Part shown: in pieces, positions 49,951-57,817 of the stretch
Layout of the letters: each line of letters starts with the position of its first letter
How positions within the stretch are numbered: the stretch's first letter is position 1
Assembly (NCBI RefSeq): GCF_016863255.1
Contig: NZ_BOON01000043.1
Location: 25,745 to 89,744, forward strand
Source: Planosporangium mesophilum
GTDB taxonomy: Bacteria > Actinomycetota > Actinomycetes > Mycobacteriales > Micromonosporaceae
Length of the DNA: 64,000 bases
Reading direction: 5' to 3'
Position numbers and translations under genes: made by a program
The notes under the pieces: generated by a model
What the model was told of the DNA's origin: nothing
Seen by the model: only the letters and a program-made list of their open reading frames with translations
The model's database searches: none

Positions 49951-51594
49951 CTATCGACGGGGAGTGACGGCGGCCAGGATCTCCGGTCCCCGCCGATCGA
50001 GGATGTCACCGGCGACGTGCGTGCCGATCACCAGCCCGGCTCCACCCCATACCAGCCCCGCGAGCAGTACCACCACGCCGGCGACCGGGCCGTCCGTGAG
50101 CACCGCGAACAGCAGCAGCGGAGCCAGCACCGCCGCCGCGGAGAGCGAACCCGCCAGGGCGAGCAGCCCGCGCAGGCCACCGGTACCGCCGCTGACGGCG
50201 AACGGGTTGGTGGATTCGGGGAACGGGTACGGGGCGAGCACCGAAGCCAGGGCCGAGGCGCCGGCCGACAGCCCCACGCCCGCCACGACCACGCCCAGCG
50301 CCGCGGGCAACTGCGCGGCCGCCCCGGTCAGCACGGCGACCGCCACCGTGACCAGTACCTGGATCGGGACCATCAGCAGCACCAGCCCGAGCGCGCGGGC
50401 GCGCAGCTCGACCCGGCCCGGCACACCGACCAGCAGGTGCAGCGCGTACGCCGTGCCGTCCAGACCGAACTGGTTGGCCAGTACCAGCGCCGCCATCAGC
50501 GCGCTGAACGCCACGGCCAGCGGCAGCGGGGTGCCACCGTGCTCGGCCGCCGGCCCGACGCGCAACACCGCCGGCAGGACCGCGCCGGCGATCGTCACCG
50601 AGAACAGGTTGGCGCGCCGCCTCGGGTCGCGCCACCAGTACCGCCATTCCCGGGCCACCAGCCCGCTGAAGCGGCCCGGCCGGAGCACCCTCAGCAGGGC
50701 CGGGAACAGAGCGACGACCGCGCGGACCGGGGGGCCCGACCGGTTCGTGGAGCGTGCGCCCGCCGCGACGCCGATCATGGCCGACTCGAGGGTGCCGAAC
50801 CACCACACCAGCAGCGCCCCGACCGACCCGGCGGCGATCGCCAGCCGGACCAGAGCCGTCCCCCAGCGCCCGTCGGCCGCGTCGGCCGCGGCGACGTACG
50901 GCGCACCGAGCGGGGTCCAGGCCAGGACCCCGGCGATCCGGGCGGCCCGGTCGAGGTCGCCGTGCGAGATCAGCGACGAGACCGCGAACTGCAGCGGCGC
51001 GATCGAGGACGCGAGTACCGCGAGCAGGATGGCGGCCAGGTCCCGTACCCGGCGCGACCGCAGCATCGACGCGAACGCGCTCGTCAGGGCGCGACTGCCG
51101 ACGACGCAGGTCAGCAGCGCGAGTACCGCGCCGACCAGGGCCACCCCGGCGACCGGGCCGTGCCGTACCGCCGTGCCGACGACCGACCCGAGCAGCGCCA
51201 CCGCCGTCGCGAGCGACGGGATGCCCACGCCCGCCGCGGCCAGCATCCCGCGCAGGAGGACGCCGCGCCGCACCGGCAGCAGCGCGAACCGGGCCGGGTC
51301 GATGGTCTCGTCGACTCCGAAGAAGAGCAGCGGCATGAGCAGCCAGGAGAGCGTCAACCCGGCGCCGGCGAAGCCGGTCATGACCAGGCCGGTACGGCCC
51401 CCGGTCACGGCGGCGGCGGTGAACAGGCCGAACCCGCCGACCGCCGCCCCCACCCCGACGACGACGCCGGAGATGAACAGCGCGATCCGCCACGGTTGAC
51501 CACGCAGGCCGTTGCGCATCAGGCGCAGCTTCAATCGTACGAAGTGGACCGTCTTGACCCGCTGCCCGGTCGCGGTCGCCTCTGCTACAGCCAC
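49951..51594 (-). CDS. ABC transporter permease
   Basis: A 547-residue permease with about 12 hydrophobic segments. It has a positively charged start (RLKLRLMRNGLRGQPWRI) and WWRDPRRRANLFSVTIAG in the middle, typical of ABC-2-type permeases that have two related halves. GTG start at 51594 lies inside the end of the ATPase gene (10-bp overlap), so the two are coupled. Substrate is unknown. The presence of one ATPase and one long permease fits a drug or lipid exporter. Confidence 0.88.
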   Translation of the reverse strand: MAVAEATATGQRVKTVHFVRLKLRLMRNGLRGQPWRIALFISGVVVGVGAAVGGFGLFTAAAVTGGRTGLVMTGFAGAGLTLSWLLMPLLFFGVDETIDPARFALLPVRRGVLLRGMLAAAGVGIPSLATAVALLGSVVGTAVRHGPVAGVALVGAVLALLTCVVGSRALTSAFASMLRSRRVRDLAAILLAVLASSIAPLQFAVSSLISHGDLDRAARIAGVLAWTPLGAPYVAAADAADGRWGTALVRLAIAAGSVGALLVWWFGTLESAMIGVAAGARSTNRSGPPVRAVVALFPALLRVLRPGRFSGLVAREWRYWWRDPRRRANLFSVTIAGAVLPAVLRVGPAAEHGGTPLPLAVAFSALMAALVLANQFGLDGTAYALHLLVGVPGRVELRARALGLVLLMVPIQVLVTVAVAVLTGAAAQLPAALGVVVAGVGLSAGASALASVLAPYPFPESTNPFAVSGGTGGLRGLLALAGSLSAAAVLAPLLLFAVLTDGPVAGVVVLLAGLVWGGAGLVIGTHVAGDILDRRGPEILAAVTPRR

Positions 51595-52337
51595 GACAGC
51601 TCAGCCCCGGTCGCCACCCGGCCACCCACGACGCTCACGAACACGTCCTCCAGCGGCCGGCCCTGCCGGACCTCCTCCAGGGTGCCCACCGTCCTGATCT
51701 CCCCACCGGCGAGGATCGCGACGTGGCTGCACAGCCGCTCCACGACCTCCATCACGTGGCTGGAGAAGATGACGGTCCCGCCGCCGGCCACGTACCGGTT
51801 GAGAATGTCGCGGATGAGCGCCGCGGACACCGGGTCCACCGCCTCGAACGGCTCGTCCAGGACGAGCAGTCGCGGCGCGTGCAGCAGCGCGCAGGCCAGC
51901 CCGATCTTCTTCTTCATCCCGGCCGAGTAGTCGACGACGAGGGTACGGCCGGCGTCGGCGAGTCCGAGCACGTCGAGCAGTTCGGCGGTGCGCGTCTCGA
52001 TCACGCCGGTCTCCATGCCGCGCAGCAGCCCGACGTAGGCCAGCAGTTCGCCGCCGGTGAGCCGGTCGAACATGCGCACCGAGTCGGGCAGCGCGCCGAG
52101 CAGCCCCTTGGCGACGACCGGGTCCGACCACACGTCGTGGCCCAGGACCCAGGCCTTGCCCGCGTCGGGGCGCAGCAGCCCGACCGCCATCGACAGGGTC
52201 GTCGTCTTGCCTGCGCCGTTCGGGCCCAGCAGGCCGTAGAACGATCCGGTCGGTACGTCGAGGTCGACCCCGGCGACCGCGGTCACCCGATCGAACCGCT
52301 TGACAAGCCCCCGCAGTACGAGCGCGCTCTCCGTCAC
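51585..52337 (-). CDS. ABC transporter ATP-binding protein
   Basis: A 250-residue ATPase. Walker A is GLLGPNGAGKTTTLSMAVGL, the signature is VVDYSAGMKKKIGLACALLH and Walker B is RLLVLDEPFEAVDPVSAAL; the H-loop lies in VIFSSHVMEVVERL. The signature is an atypical YSAGM form rather than LSGGQ, seen in ABC-2 exporters. GTG at 52337 fits the domain start. It pairs with the downstream permease gene. Confidence 0.93.
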   Translation of the reverse strand: MTESALVLRGLVKRFDRVTAVAGVDLDVPTGSFYGLLGPNGAGKTTTLSMAVGLLRPDAGKAWVLGHDVWSDPVVAKGLLGALPDSVRMFDRLTGGELLAYVGLLRGMETGVIETRTAELLDVLGLADAGRTLVVDYSAGMKKKIGLACALLHAPRLLVLDEPFEAVDPVSAALIRDILNRYVAGGGTVIFSSHVMEVVERLCSHVAILAGGEIRTVGTLEEVRQGRPLEDVFVSVVGGRVATGAELSWL

Positions 52338-52359
52338 CGCTCGACGGTATCCCGCCGTG

Positions 52360-52410
52360 TTGTCAAGTGCGCATCCGCCGCCTGTGGACACGTAAAGTGG
52401 CATGTGGACA
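52360..52410 (+). promoter_or_regulatory. upstream element shared by the two Uma2 genes, copy 1
   Basis: TTGTCAAG (52360-52367) and TGGCATGTGGACA (52398-52410) lie before the Uma2 start at 52449. The same two blocks precede the other Uma2 gene at 62899-62928, though their spacing differs (30 versus 9 bp). They may be promoter or operator elements. Confidence 0.5.
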
Positions 52411-52448
52411 ACCACCGAACGCGTCGGCCGCTCCACCAGGATGGGGGC

Positions 52449-53006
52449 ATGACCATGACCGAGTCCCTCGTGCCACCGAGCGCCGGCTGGACCGTCGACG
52501 ACCTGTACCAGCTTCCGGACATCGGCGTGCGCTACGAGCTGTTCGACGGGAGTCTCCTGGTGAGTCCAGCACCTGCGCTACGCCACGTCCGCGCCACGAC
52601 ACTGCTGCGTAACCTGCTCCTGACCCAGGCTCCCCGTGACTTGATGATCGTCGAGGGTGCCGGGGTGACGATCCACAGCCGCCGGACGTACTTCATCCCG
52701 GACCTCTGCGTGATCCGCGCCGTCTCCCTCGACAAGGACACCGATCAGCTCGACCAGGACGACATGCTGCTCGCCGTCGAGGTGCTGTCACCGTCCAACC
52801 CCGGCAACGACCTGGTGCTCAAGCGGCACTACTACGCCAGTGGCGGCATCCCGCAGTACTGGATCGTGGACCCGAAGGCCCGCAGGCTGACGGTGCTCAC
52901 CCTCGACGGCGACAGCTACGCCGACCGCGCCGTCGTCGAGCCGGGCCAGGTGTGGCAGTCCGAGGAGCCGTTCCCGCTCGCGATCGACCCGGCCGACTTT
53001 CTCTGA
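52449..53006 (+). CDS. Uma2 family protein (DUF820), copy 1
   Basis: A 185-residue protein of the Uma2/DUF820 family, which has a restriction-nuclease-like fold. Features: GWTVDDLYQLPDIGVRYELF, DGSLLVSPAPALRHVRA, YFIPDLCVIRAVS (PD of the active site), VLSPSNPGNDLVLKRHYYAS and IPQYWIVDPKARRLTVL. The D...ExK set expected for the fold is present. Nuclease activity has not been established for the family. ATG at 52449, with ATG at 52455 possible. Confidence 0.9.
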   Translation: MTMTESLVPPSAGWTVDDLYQLPDIGVRYELFDGSLLVSPAPALRHVRATTLLRNLLLTQAPRDLMIVEGAGVTIHSRRTYFIPDLCVIRAVSLDKDTDQLDQDDMLLAVEVLSPSNPGNDLVLKRHYYASGGIPQYWIVDPKARRLTVLTLDGDSYADRAVVEPGQVWQSEEPFPLAIDPADFL

Positions 53007-53091
53007 GCCGCTTTCAGCCTTCCGGCCAGTCGTGGCCAGCGGTGATCTTCAATATGATCGTCGCATCATCCGGATCACGGAAGGAACACAC

Positions 53092-54621
53092 GTGACACCA
53101 TCACGTGGTCGGCGCGCGCTGACCTGGCTGGGGGCGTGCGCCGGTGCCGCTCTCGTCATCGCGGGCGCGTCTCCGACCGCTGCCCAGGCTGCCGCCGCGC
53201 CGGCACCTCGGCTCTACTTCCCCAACCTCATCCTGCCCGGCGACTCGACGGGCAAGGCCCAGAGCGTCCAGCTCGCCAACCACGGTGACGCCGACCTGGT
53301 GCTGCAGGACACCGTCGTGTCGATCGACACGAGCGGGCTGGCCGGGGTCGCGTCGGTGGCCCCGAACCCGTACCCGTATGACGCCGGGACGACCTGCACC
53401 ACCGCGGCCACCTCGATCACGTGCTCGATGGGCGATTTGATCTTCAAAGCCGGCAACGGCGGCATGGGCCTGTTCGACCTGACCTTCACCCCCGTCCGCA
53501 GCGCGCAGCCCGACCAGAAGGGCGACGTGACGATCACGCTCACCGCGCGCGACCAGGCCCCGCTGGTCAAGACCTCGGCGGTCACCATCGCGGAGAGCGT
53601 GAACCTCAGCTCCGGCCCCGGCGCCACCGTGCAGACCACACCGGGCGGGCGGTTGACCCTTCCCGCGACCGTGCGTAACTCGGGCACGGCCACGGTGCAC
53701 CGGGCCGTCTTCGACGTCTCCCTGCCGTGGGACGCCTTCACGTACACGAAGCGGTACAGCAACTGCGGGTACGCCGACCAACGGGCGGTCTGCCACTTCA
53801 CCGACGACCTGCTGCCCGGCGGGGAGTACACCTTGTCGGAGCCGATGGGGCTCGCGACGCGGTCCAACACCCCGGCTCCGCGAAGCTTCGGCGCGTATCT
53901 GCACTGGGAGACCGAAACGGACGCCCAGGACTGGCTGAACGAGCAGTTCCCGCCCGGCACGCTGACCCCGGGTACCGAGGGCGAGCTTCACCTCGTCGCG
54001 AAGCCGACCGCGACGGGCACGCCGGGGACCGGGGCCCAGGCGCAGGCGTCGACGCAGACCCAGACCGACACCGACAGCAGCGACAACCTGTCGTTCGCCA
54101 CGATCGACGTCACCGGCACCAACCGCCCCGACGTGGCCGCGACCGGCACGAGCGTCACGGGCGCCGTCGGTACGACGGTGAACGTGACGGTCGGCATCAC
54201 GAACCTGGGACCGGCCCGGCTGGGCCTCACGGAGGGCGCCGCCGCGGAGGTACGGGTGACCGTGCCGAAGGGCACCACAGTCGTCTCGGTACCCGCCCAT
54301 TGCTGGCCGAGCAACGGTCAGGACAACCCGCTCGGCGCCGCCGAGTACCTCTGCTACACCCCCCTCCCGGTGATCGACGTCAGCGGCACCTACACCTGGA
54401 CCCTGGGGCTGCGCATCGACTCCCCCGGCGAGACGTCCGCGACGTTCACCGTCGAGACCGGGGTGGACGAGGCCAACAAGAGCAACAACACCGCGAAGAT
54501 CATCATCAACCCGGCCGCTCAGGCGCGCGCCGGGGACGCCAGCAACGCGCGGCCGACCGGATCGGTGCCCGGCCCGACGGCGCCGCCGCTGCGGGCGACG
54601 ATCCCCTCGCGGCTCCGTTAG
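53092..54621 (+). CDS. secreted protein with DUF11/CARDB-like repeats
   Basis: A 509-residue exported protein. GTG at 53092 follows GGAAGGA. A Sec-type signal (CAGAALVIAGASPTAAQA) with a likely cleavage after AQA precedes beta-rich domains. Repeats of the DUF11/CARDB style are visible: LPATVRNSGTATVHRAVFDV, NVTVGITNLGPARLGL and FTVETGVDEANKSNNTAKI. It has Cys pairs near residues 100 and 225-240. No LPXTG motif or C-terminal membrane segment, so release or non-covalent wall binding is likely. Function unknown. Confidence 0.85.
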   Translation: MTPSRGRRALTWLGACAGAALVIAGASPTAAQAAAAPAPRLYFPNLILPGDSTGKAQSVQLANHGDADLVLQDTVVSIDTSGLAGVASVAPNPYPYDAGTTCTTAATSITCSMGDLIFKAGNGGMGLFDLTFTPVRSAQPDQKGDVTITLTARDQAPLVKTSAVTIAESVNLSSGPGATVQTTPGGRLTLPATVRNSGTATVHRAVFDVSLPWDAFTYTKRYSNCGYADQRAVCHFTDDLLPGGEYTLSEPMGLATRSNTPAPRSFGAYLHWETETDAQDWLNEQFPPGTLTPGTEGELHLVAKPTATGTPGTGAQAQASTQTQTDTDSSDNLSFATIDVTGTNRPDVAATGTSVTGAVGTTVNVTVGITNLGPARLGLTEGAAAEVRVTVPKGTTVVSVPAHCWPSNGQDNPLGAAEYLCYTPLPVIDVSGTYTWTLGLRIDSPGETSATFTVETGVDEANKSNNTAKIIINPAAQARAGDASNARPTGSVPGPTAPPLRATIPSRLR

Positions 54622-54638
54622 GCAACCTTCGAAACGAC

Positions 54639-54674
54639 TGAAGGAGGGCGCCCCACGTGGGGCGCCCTCCTTCA
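54639..54674. terminator. 36-bp perfect palindrome between convergent genes
   Basis: A perfect palindrome centred on CACGTG, with arms of TGAAGGAGGGCGCCCCAC. It lies 17 bp past the stop of the secreted protein and 22 bp past the methyltransferase stop, so it probably ends transcription in both directions. Confidence 0.85.
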
Positions 54675-54696
54675 CGTTCAAGCAAGAAAGATCGGG

Positions 54697-55395
54697 CTAG
54701 TCGGGCCGGTGCGCCCGGAGCATGAGCGAGACCCCCGGCAGCGACTTGACCGGCAGGTACCGCTCGGCGGCGATGATCGCCGTCAGCCCCCCGTTGACCA
54801 GACCGTTGAGGTCGTCGAGGTCGCTTCCGGTCGACTTCTTCCGCCGCCACGCGGCGACCGGCCGCAGCAGTACGTTCCAGCTCCACAGTTCGTCGATGAC
54901 GAGGCCGGCCTTCGTGATCGTCTCGGTCAGCGTCTCCCGGGAGTACCTGCGCACGTGGCTGACGGCCACGTCGTGCGCCGACCAGAGGCGCATGTCGCAG
55001 GGGACGGCGATGAGGGCCTGACCGCCGGGCCGCAGTACCCGCCGGAACTCGGCCGCGGCGCGTACGTCGTCCTCGATGTGTTCGATGATGTCGAAGGCGA
55101 CGACCAGGTCCATCGAGCTGCTGGCCAGCGGCAGGAACCGGGCGTCGGCCCGCATGACGTCGAGGCCCCGCTCGTGCGCGACCTCGGCCCCGGACTCGCT
55201 GTACTCGAGCGCGAGCGGCTGCCAGCCGTGCTTTCTCAGTACCCGGGTGTTGCCGCCGCCGGCCGCACCGACGTCGAGCGCCCGGCCGGGCGGGCCGACC
55301 TTGCGCAGGGCGCGAGCCAGGAGGGCGCGACGCTCCCGGTACCACCAATGTTTGTCCTCGAGCGCCGCCAGCTTCCGGATCTCGGTTGCTTCCAC
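54697..55395 (-). CDS. class I SAM-dependent methyltransferase
   Basis: A 232-residue methyltransferase. The SAM-binding motif I is ALDVGAAGGGNTRVLRKHG. Motif II contains FDIIEHIEDDVRAAAEFRRV and motif III LRPGGQALIAVPCDMRLWSA. The front KHWWYRERRALL is typical of the WYRER group of methyltransferases linked to surface sugar or lipid genes. GTG at 55395 is chosen from the family start; a longer frame exists but lacks support. Substrate is unknown. Confidence 0.88.
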   Translation of the reverse strand: MEATEIRKLAALEDKHWWYRERRALLARALRKVGPPGRALDVGAAGGGNTRVLRKHGWQPLALEYSESGAEVAHERGLDVMRADARFLPLASSSMDLVVAFDIIEHIEDDVRAAAEFRRVLRPGGQALIAVPCDMRLWSAHDVAVSHVRRYSRETLTETITKAGLVIDELWSWNVLLRPVAAWRRKKSTGSDLDDLNGLVNGGLTAIIAAERYLPVKSLPGVSLMLRAHRPD

Positions 55396-55474
55396 AGTTC
55401 GCCATTTTCCCGCATCAAACGGACATTTACCAACAACCGCGCCGTCCTGCGATCGCGTGATTCCCCAGCTAGGG

Positions 55475-55508
55475 AAAAAAGAACCGGCGCGACCCATCTG
55501 GGTCGCAC
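55475..55508 (-). terminator. rho-independent-like terminator downstream of the second symporter
   Basis: Hairpin GCGACCCA/TGGGTCGC (55489-55506) is followed on the minus strand by a run of six T (55475-55480 read as A on the plus strand). It lies about 150 bp past the symporter stop at 55656 and before the methyltransferase gene. Confidence 0.7.
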
Positions 55509-55554
55509 GCCGACGTCGCCTTACGCGTCCAGGGAGCGGATCGCTCCCTCTGAT

Positions 55555-55655
55555 CGCCACAACCTCCGATGCGGGAGGCGTGGTCTCGGGACCCTCGTGA
55601 GGTAACGACTTCCGGGAAGTTGTGCGATCACGGCGATCACGGCCGTCAAGGCGAT
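55555..55655. repeat. intergenic palindromic repeat family, copy C
   Basis: Contains CCACAACCTCC/GGAGGCGTGG (55558-55583), GTGGTCTCGGGACC, and ACTTCC/GGGAAGT (55609-55620), followed by GTTGTGCGATC. The order and sequence parallel the reverse complement of copy B at 26890. It lies just past the symporter stop. Confidence 0.6.
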
Positions 55656-57356
55656 CTAGAGACCCAGCGCGTCCGGGGCGTGCAGGCGCAGCATCGTCGT
55701 GCCGACGCTCGCCGGTACCCGTCTCCGGGTCGCCAGCGAGACCACCACCATCACGGCGAACGCCAGCGGCACGGTCCACGCCGCCGGCTGGGCGAGCAGC
55801 GCTCCGGCCCAGCCCCGATCGCCCGGGCCGAGGATCACCGTGAACAGCACCGCGCCGACCGAGGCGCCACCGCCGACCACGATGCCCGCCGCCGCGCCGG
55901 CCGCGGTGAGCCCGCGCCACCAGATACCGAGGATCAGCAGGGGGCAGAAGCTCGACGCGGCCACGGCGAACGCCAACCCCACCACCTGCGACACGTCGAG
56001 CCCGGACACCCGCAGCGCCAGACCCAGCGGTACCAGTCCGGCCACGATCGCCGCCCAACGGAAGTCCCGTACCGAGCCGCGGCCGAGCACGTCGGTCGAC
56101 AGCACCCCGGCGACCGACGTGAGCAGCCCCGACGACGTGGAGAGGAAGGCCGCGAACGCCCCCGCCGCGACCAGCGCGCCGAGCAGTTGCCCGACGAGCC
56201 CCGACCCGAGCGCCGCGCCCGGCAGCAGCAGCACCACCGCGTCGGTCTGCCCCGTCATCAGCAGTTGCGGCACGTACACCCGGCCGAGCACCCCGTACAG
56301 GGTCGGCAGCAGGTAGAACGCCCCCACCAGGGCGACCACCACCAGCGTCGTGCGGCGCGCGGCGGCACCGTCGCGGTTCGTGTAGAACCGCACGAGTACG
56401 TGGGGCAGGCCCATCGTCCCCAGGAACGTCGCCAGGATCAGCGAGTAGGTCGCGAAGAGCCCGTGACCGTTCGCGCCGGCGGGCAGCAGCCAGGCCAGGC
56501 CGGACTCGCTGGCGACGCCGCTGACCTCCGGCACCGGCGCGCCCGCCGGGAAGCGCAGGGTGCCGCCGGCGGCGACGGTGTGCCGGCCCGGGCCGAGGTC
56601 GACCGCTGCGGTGGTCGGCTCCCCGTCGAGTTCGCCGCGCACGTCCACGGTCGTCCCGGTGGTGAAGGTGAGCACCGCGTCGTTCCTGAGCTCGACGGTG
56701 GTCGGTTGGCTGAACGCGGTCGTGCCGGGCGCGAGCGCCGGGCGACCGTCGTGCTGCCACGCCACGACCAGGAAGAACACGGGTACGGCCAGGGCGGTCA
56801 GCTTCAGCCAGTACTGGAATGCCTGCACGAACGTGATCGCGCGCATCCCGCCGAGCGCCACGTTGGCGGTCACCACCACGCCGACCAGGACGGCGCCGAG
56901 CGCGTACGGGCCGCCGGTGACCGTCTGCAGCGTCAGGCCCGCACCCTGCAACTGCGGTACCAGGTAGAACCAGCCGATGAACAGGACGAACACGGTCGCC
57001 AGCTTGCGCAGCGGCCGGGAACCGAGCCGCACCTCGCAGAAGTCGGGCAGGGTGAACGCGCCCGACCGGCGCAGCGGCGCCGCCACGAACAGCAGGAGCG
57101 CGAGGTACCCGGCGGCGAAGCCGACCGGGTACCACAGCATGTCGACGCCTTCCTTGAGTACCAGCCCGGCAACGCCGAGGAAGCTCGCCGCCGACAGGTA
57201 CTCCCCGCCGATCGCCGCCGCGTTCCAATGGGGACTGACCATTCTGGAGGCGACCAGGAAGTCCGACGTGGTACGCGCCAGCCGCAGCCCGTACGCGCCG
57301 ATGCCGACCGTCACCAGGGTGACGGCGACGATGGCGGGCAGGGCGTACGGGTTCAC
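55656..57356 (-). CDS. SSS-family sodium/solute symporter with large inserted extracytoplasmic domain
   Basis: A 566-residue symporter of the ActP/MctC type. Matches include WNAAAIGGEYLSAASFLGVAG, LALLLFVAAPLRRSGAFTLP, GGMRAITFVQAFQYWLKL and GTMGLPHVLVRFYTNRD. An extra stretch at about residues 225-315 (VELRNDAVLTFTTGTTVDVR, DLGPGRHTVAAGGTLRFPA) is beta-rich and lies between two membrane segments where the other symporter has a short loop. The GTG start overlaps the upstream small membrane protein stop (GTGA). It may transport acetate or another monocarboxylate. Confidence 0.9.
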   Translation of the reverse strand: MNPYALPAIVAVTLVTVGIGAYGLRLARTTSDFLVASRMVSPHWNAAAIGGEYLSAASFLGVAGLVLKEGVDMLWYPVGFAAGYLALLLFVAAPLRRSGAFTLPDFCEVRLGSRPLRKLATVFVLFIGWFYLVPQLQGAGLTLQTVTGGPYALGAVLVGVVVTANVALGGMRAITFVQAFQYWLKLTALAVPVFFLVVAWQHDGRPALAPGTTAFSQPTTVELRNDAVLTFTTGTTVDVRGELDGEPTTAAVDLGPGRHTVAAGGTLRFPAGAPVPEVSGVASESGLAWLLPAGANGHGLFATYSLILATFLGTMGLPHVLVRFYTNRDGAAARRTTLVVVALVGAFYLLPTLYGVLGRVYVPQLLMTGQTDAVVLLLPGAALGSGLVGQLLGALVAAGAFAAFLSTSSGLLTSVAGVLSTDVLGRGSVRDFRWAAIVAGLVPLGLALRVSGLDVSQVVGLAFAVAASSFCPLLILGIWWRGLTAAGAAAGIVVGGGASVGAVLFTVILGPGDRGWAGALLAQPAAWTVPLAFAVMVVVSLATRRRVPASVGTTMLRLHAPDALGL

Positions 57357-57754
57357 TTCTCGGGCCGTTCGACCAGCGCGGTGAAGTCCCGCTCGGTGCG
57401 CTCGGCGAGGTAGGCGTACGCCCAGCCGACGGCGCACAGGAACGGGTACGCGACGACCCCGAGCAGCAGCCACGGCAGGGCGATCCCGAACGGGCGGGTC
57501 CGTGCCACCGCCGGCGCGACGGCGAACAGCAGCGGCAGCCCGCCGAGTCCGACCGCCACCACGGCCGCGAGCCGCAGCGAGAGCGCGAGCTGGGTACGGA
57601 CCAGACCGCGTACCAGCGCCTCCCCGATCTGGCTCTGCTCCTCCAACTCCGTCCGCGTGTGCCCGGCCGTCTTGGAGCGGGCCACCTCGGCCAGCACGAC
57701 GCGTACCCGCTCGGGGGCGTCGGCCGGGGTCCGGGGCGGCGGTGCGGTGACCAT
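57353..57754 (-). CDS. small membrane protein paired with the symporter (DUF485-like place)
   Basis: A 133-residue protein with two membrane segments (LRLAAVVAVGLGGLPLLFAV and WLLLGVVAYPFLCAVGWAYA). It occupies the position taken by DUF485 proteins in ActP operons. The N-terminal 55 residues are charged and cytosolic. Its stop overlaps the symporter start. The sequence is only weakly DUF485-like, so the family call is uncertain. Confidence 0.8.
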   Translation of the reverse strand: MVTAPPPRTPADAPERVRVVLAEVARSKTAGHTRTELEEQSQIGEALVRGLVRTQLALSLRLAAVVAVGLGGLPLLFAVAPAVARTRPFGIALPWLLLGVVAYPFLCAVGWAYAYLAERTERDFTALVERPEK

Positions 57755-57797
57755 GCCGGGAGTCTGCTAGCCGGTGGCCTCGCAGGCAATCCCGCGA

Positions 57798-57817
57798 CCT
57801 CCCGTGATCACGGGAGG
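57798..57817 (-). terminator. 20-bp perfect palindrome overlapping a stop codon
   Basis: CCTCCCGTGATCACGGGAGG is perfectly self-complementary. The TGA stop of the DUF4153 gene (57808-57810) is part of it. If it is a terminator, the hairpin begins inside the coding sequence. Confidence 0.6.

Noticed and set aside
49375..51930. 851-codon plus-strand frame over the ABC exporter
   Set aside because: Extreme Arg/Gln/His/Gly content with no recognisable domain, and antisense to a permease with clear membrane segments.
54697..57789. A 1030-codon open frame on the minus strand spanning methyltransferase and symporter region
   Set aside because: Only its first-read C-terminal 232 residues are family-like; the rest is Arg/Pro/Gly-rich shadow of the symporter and small membrane protein in another frame.
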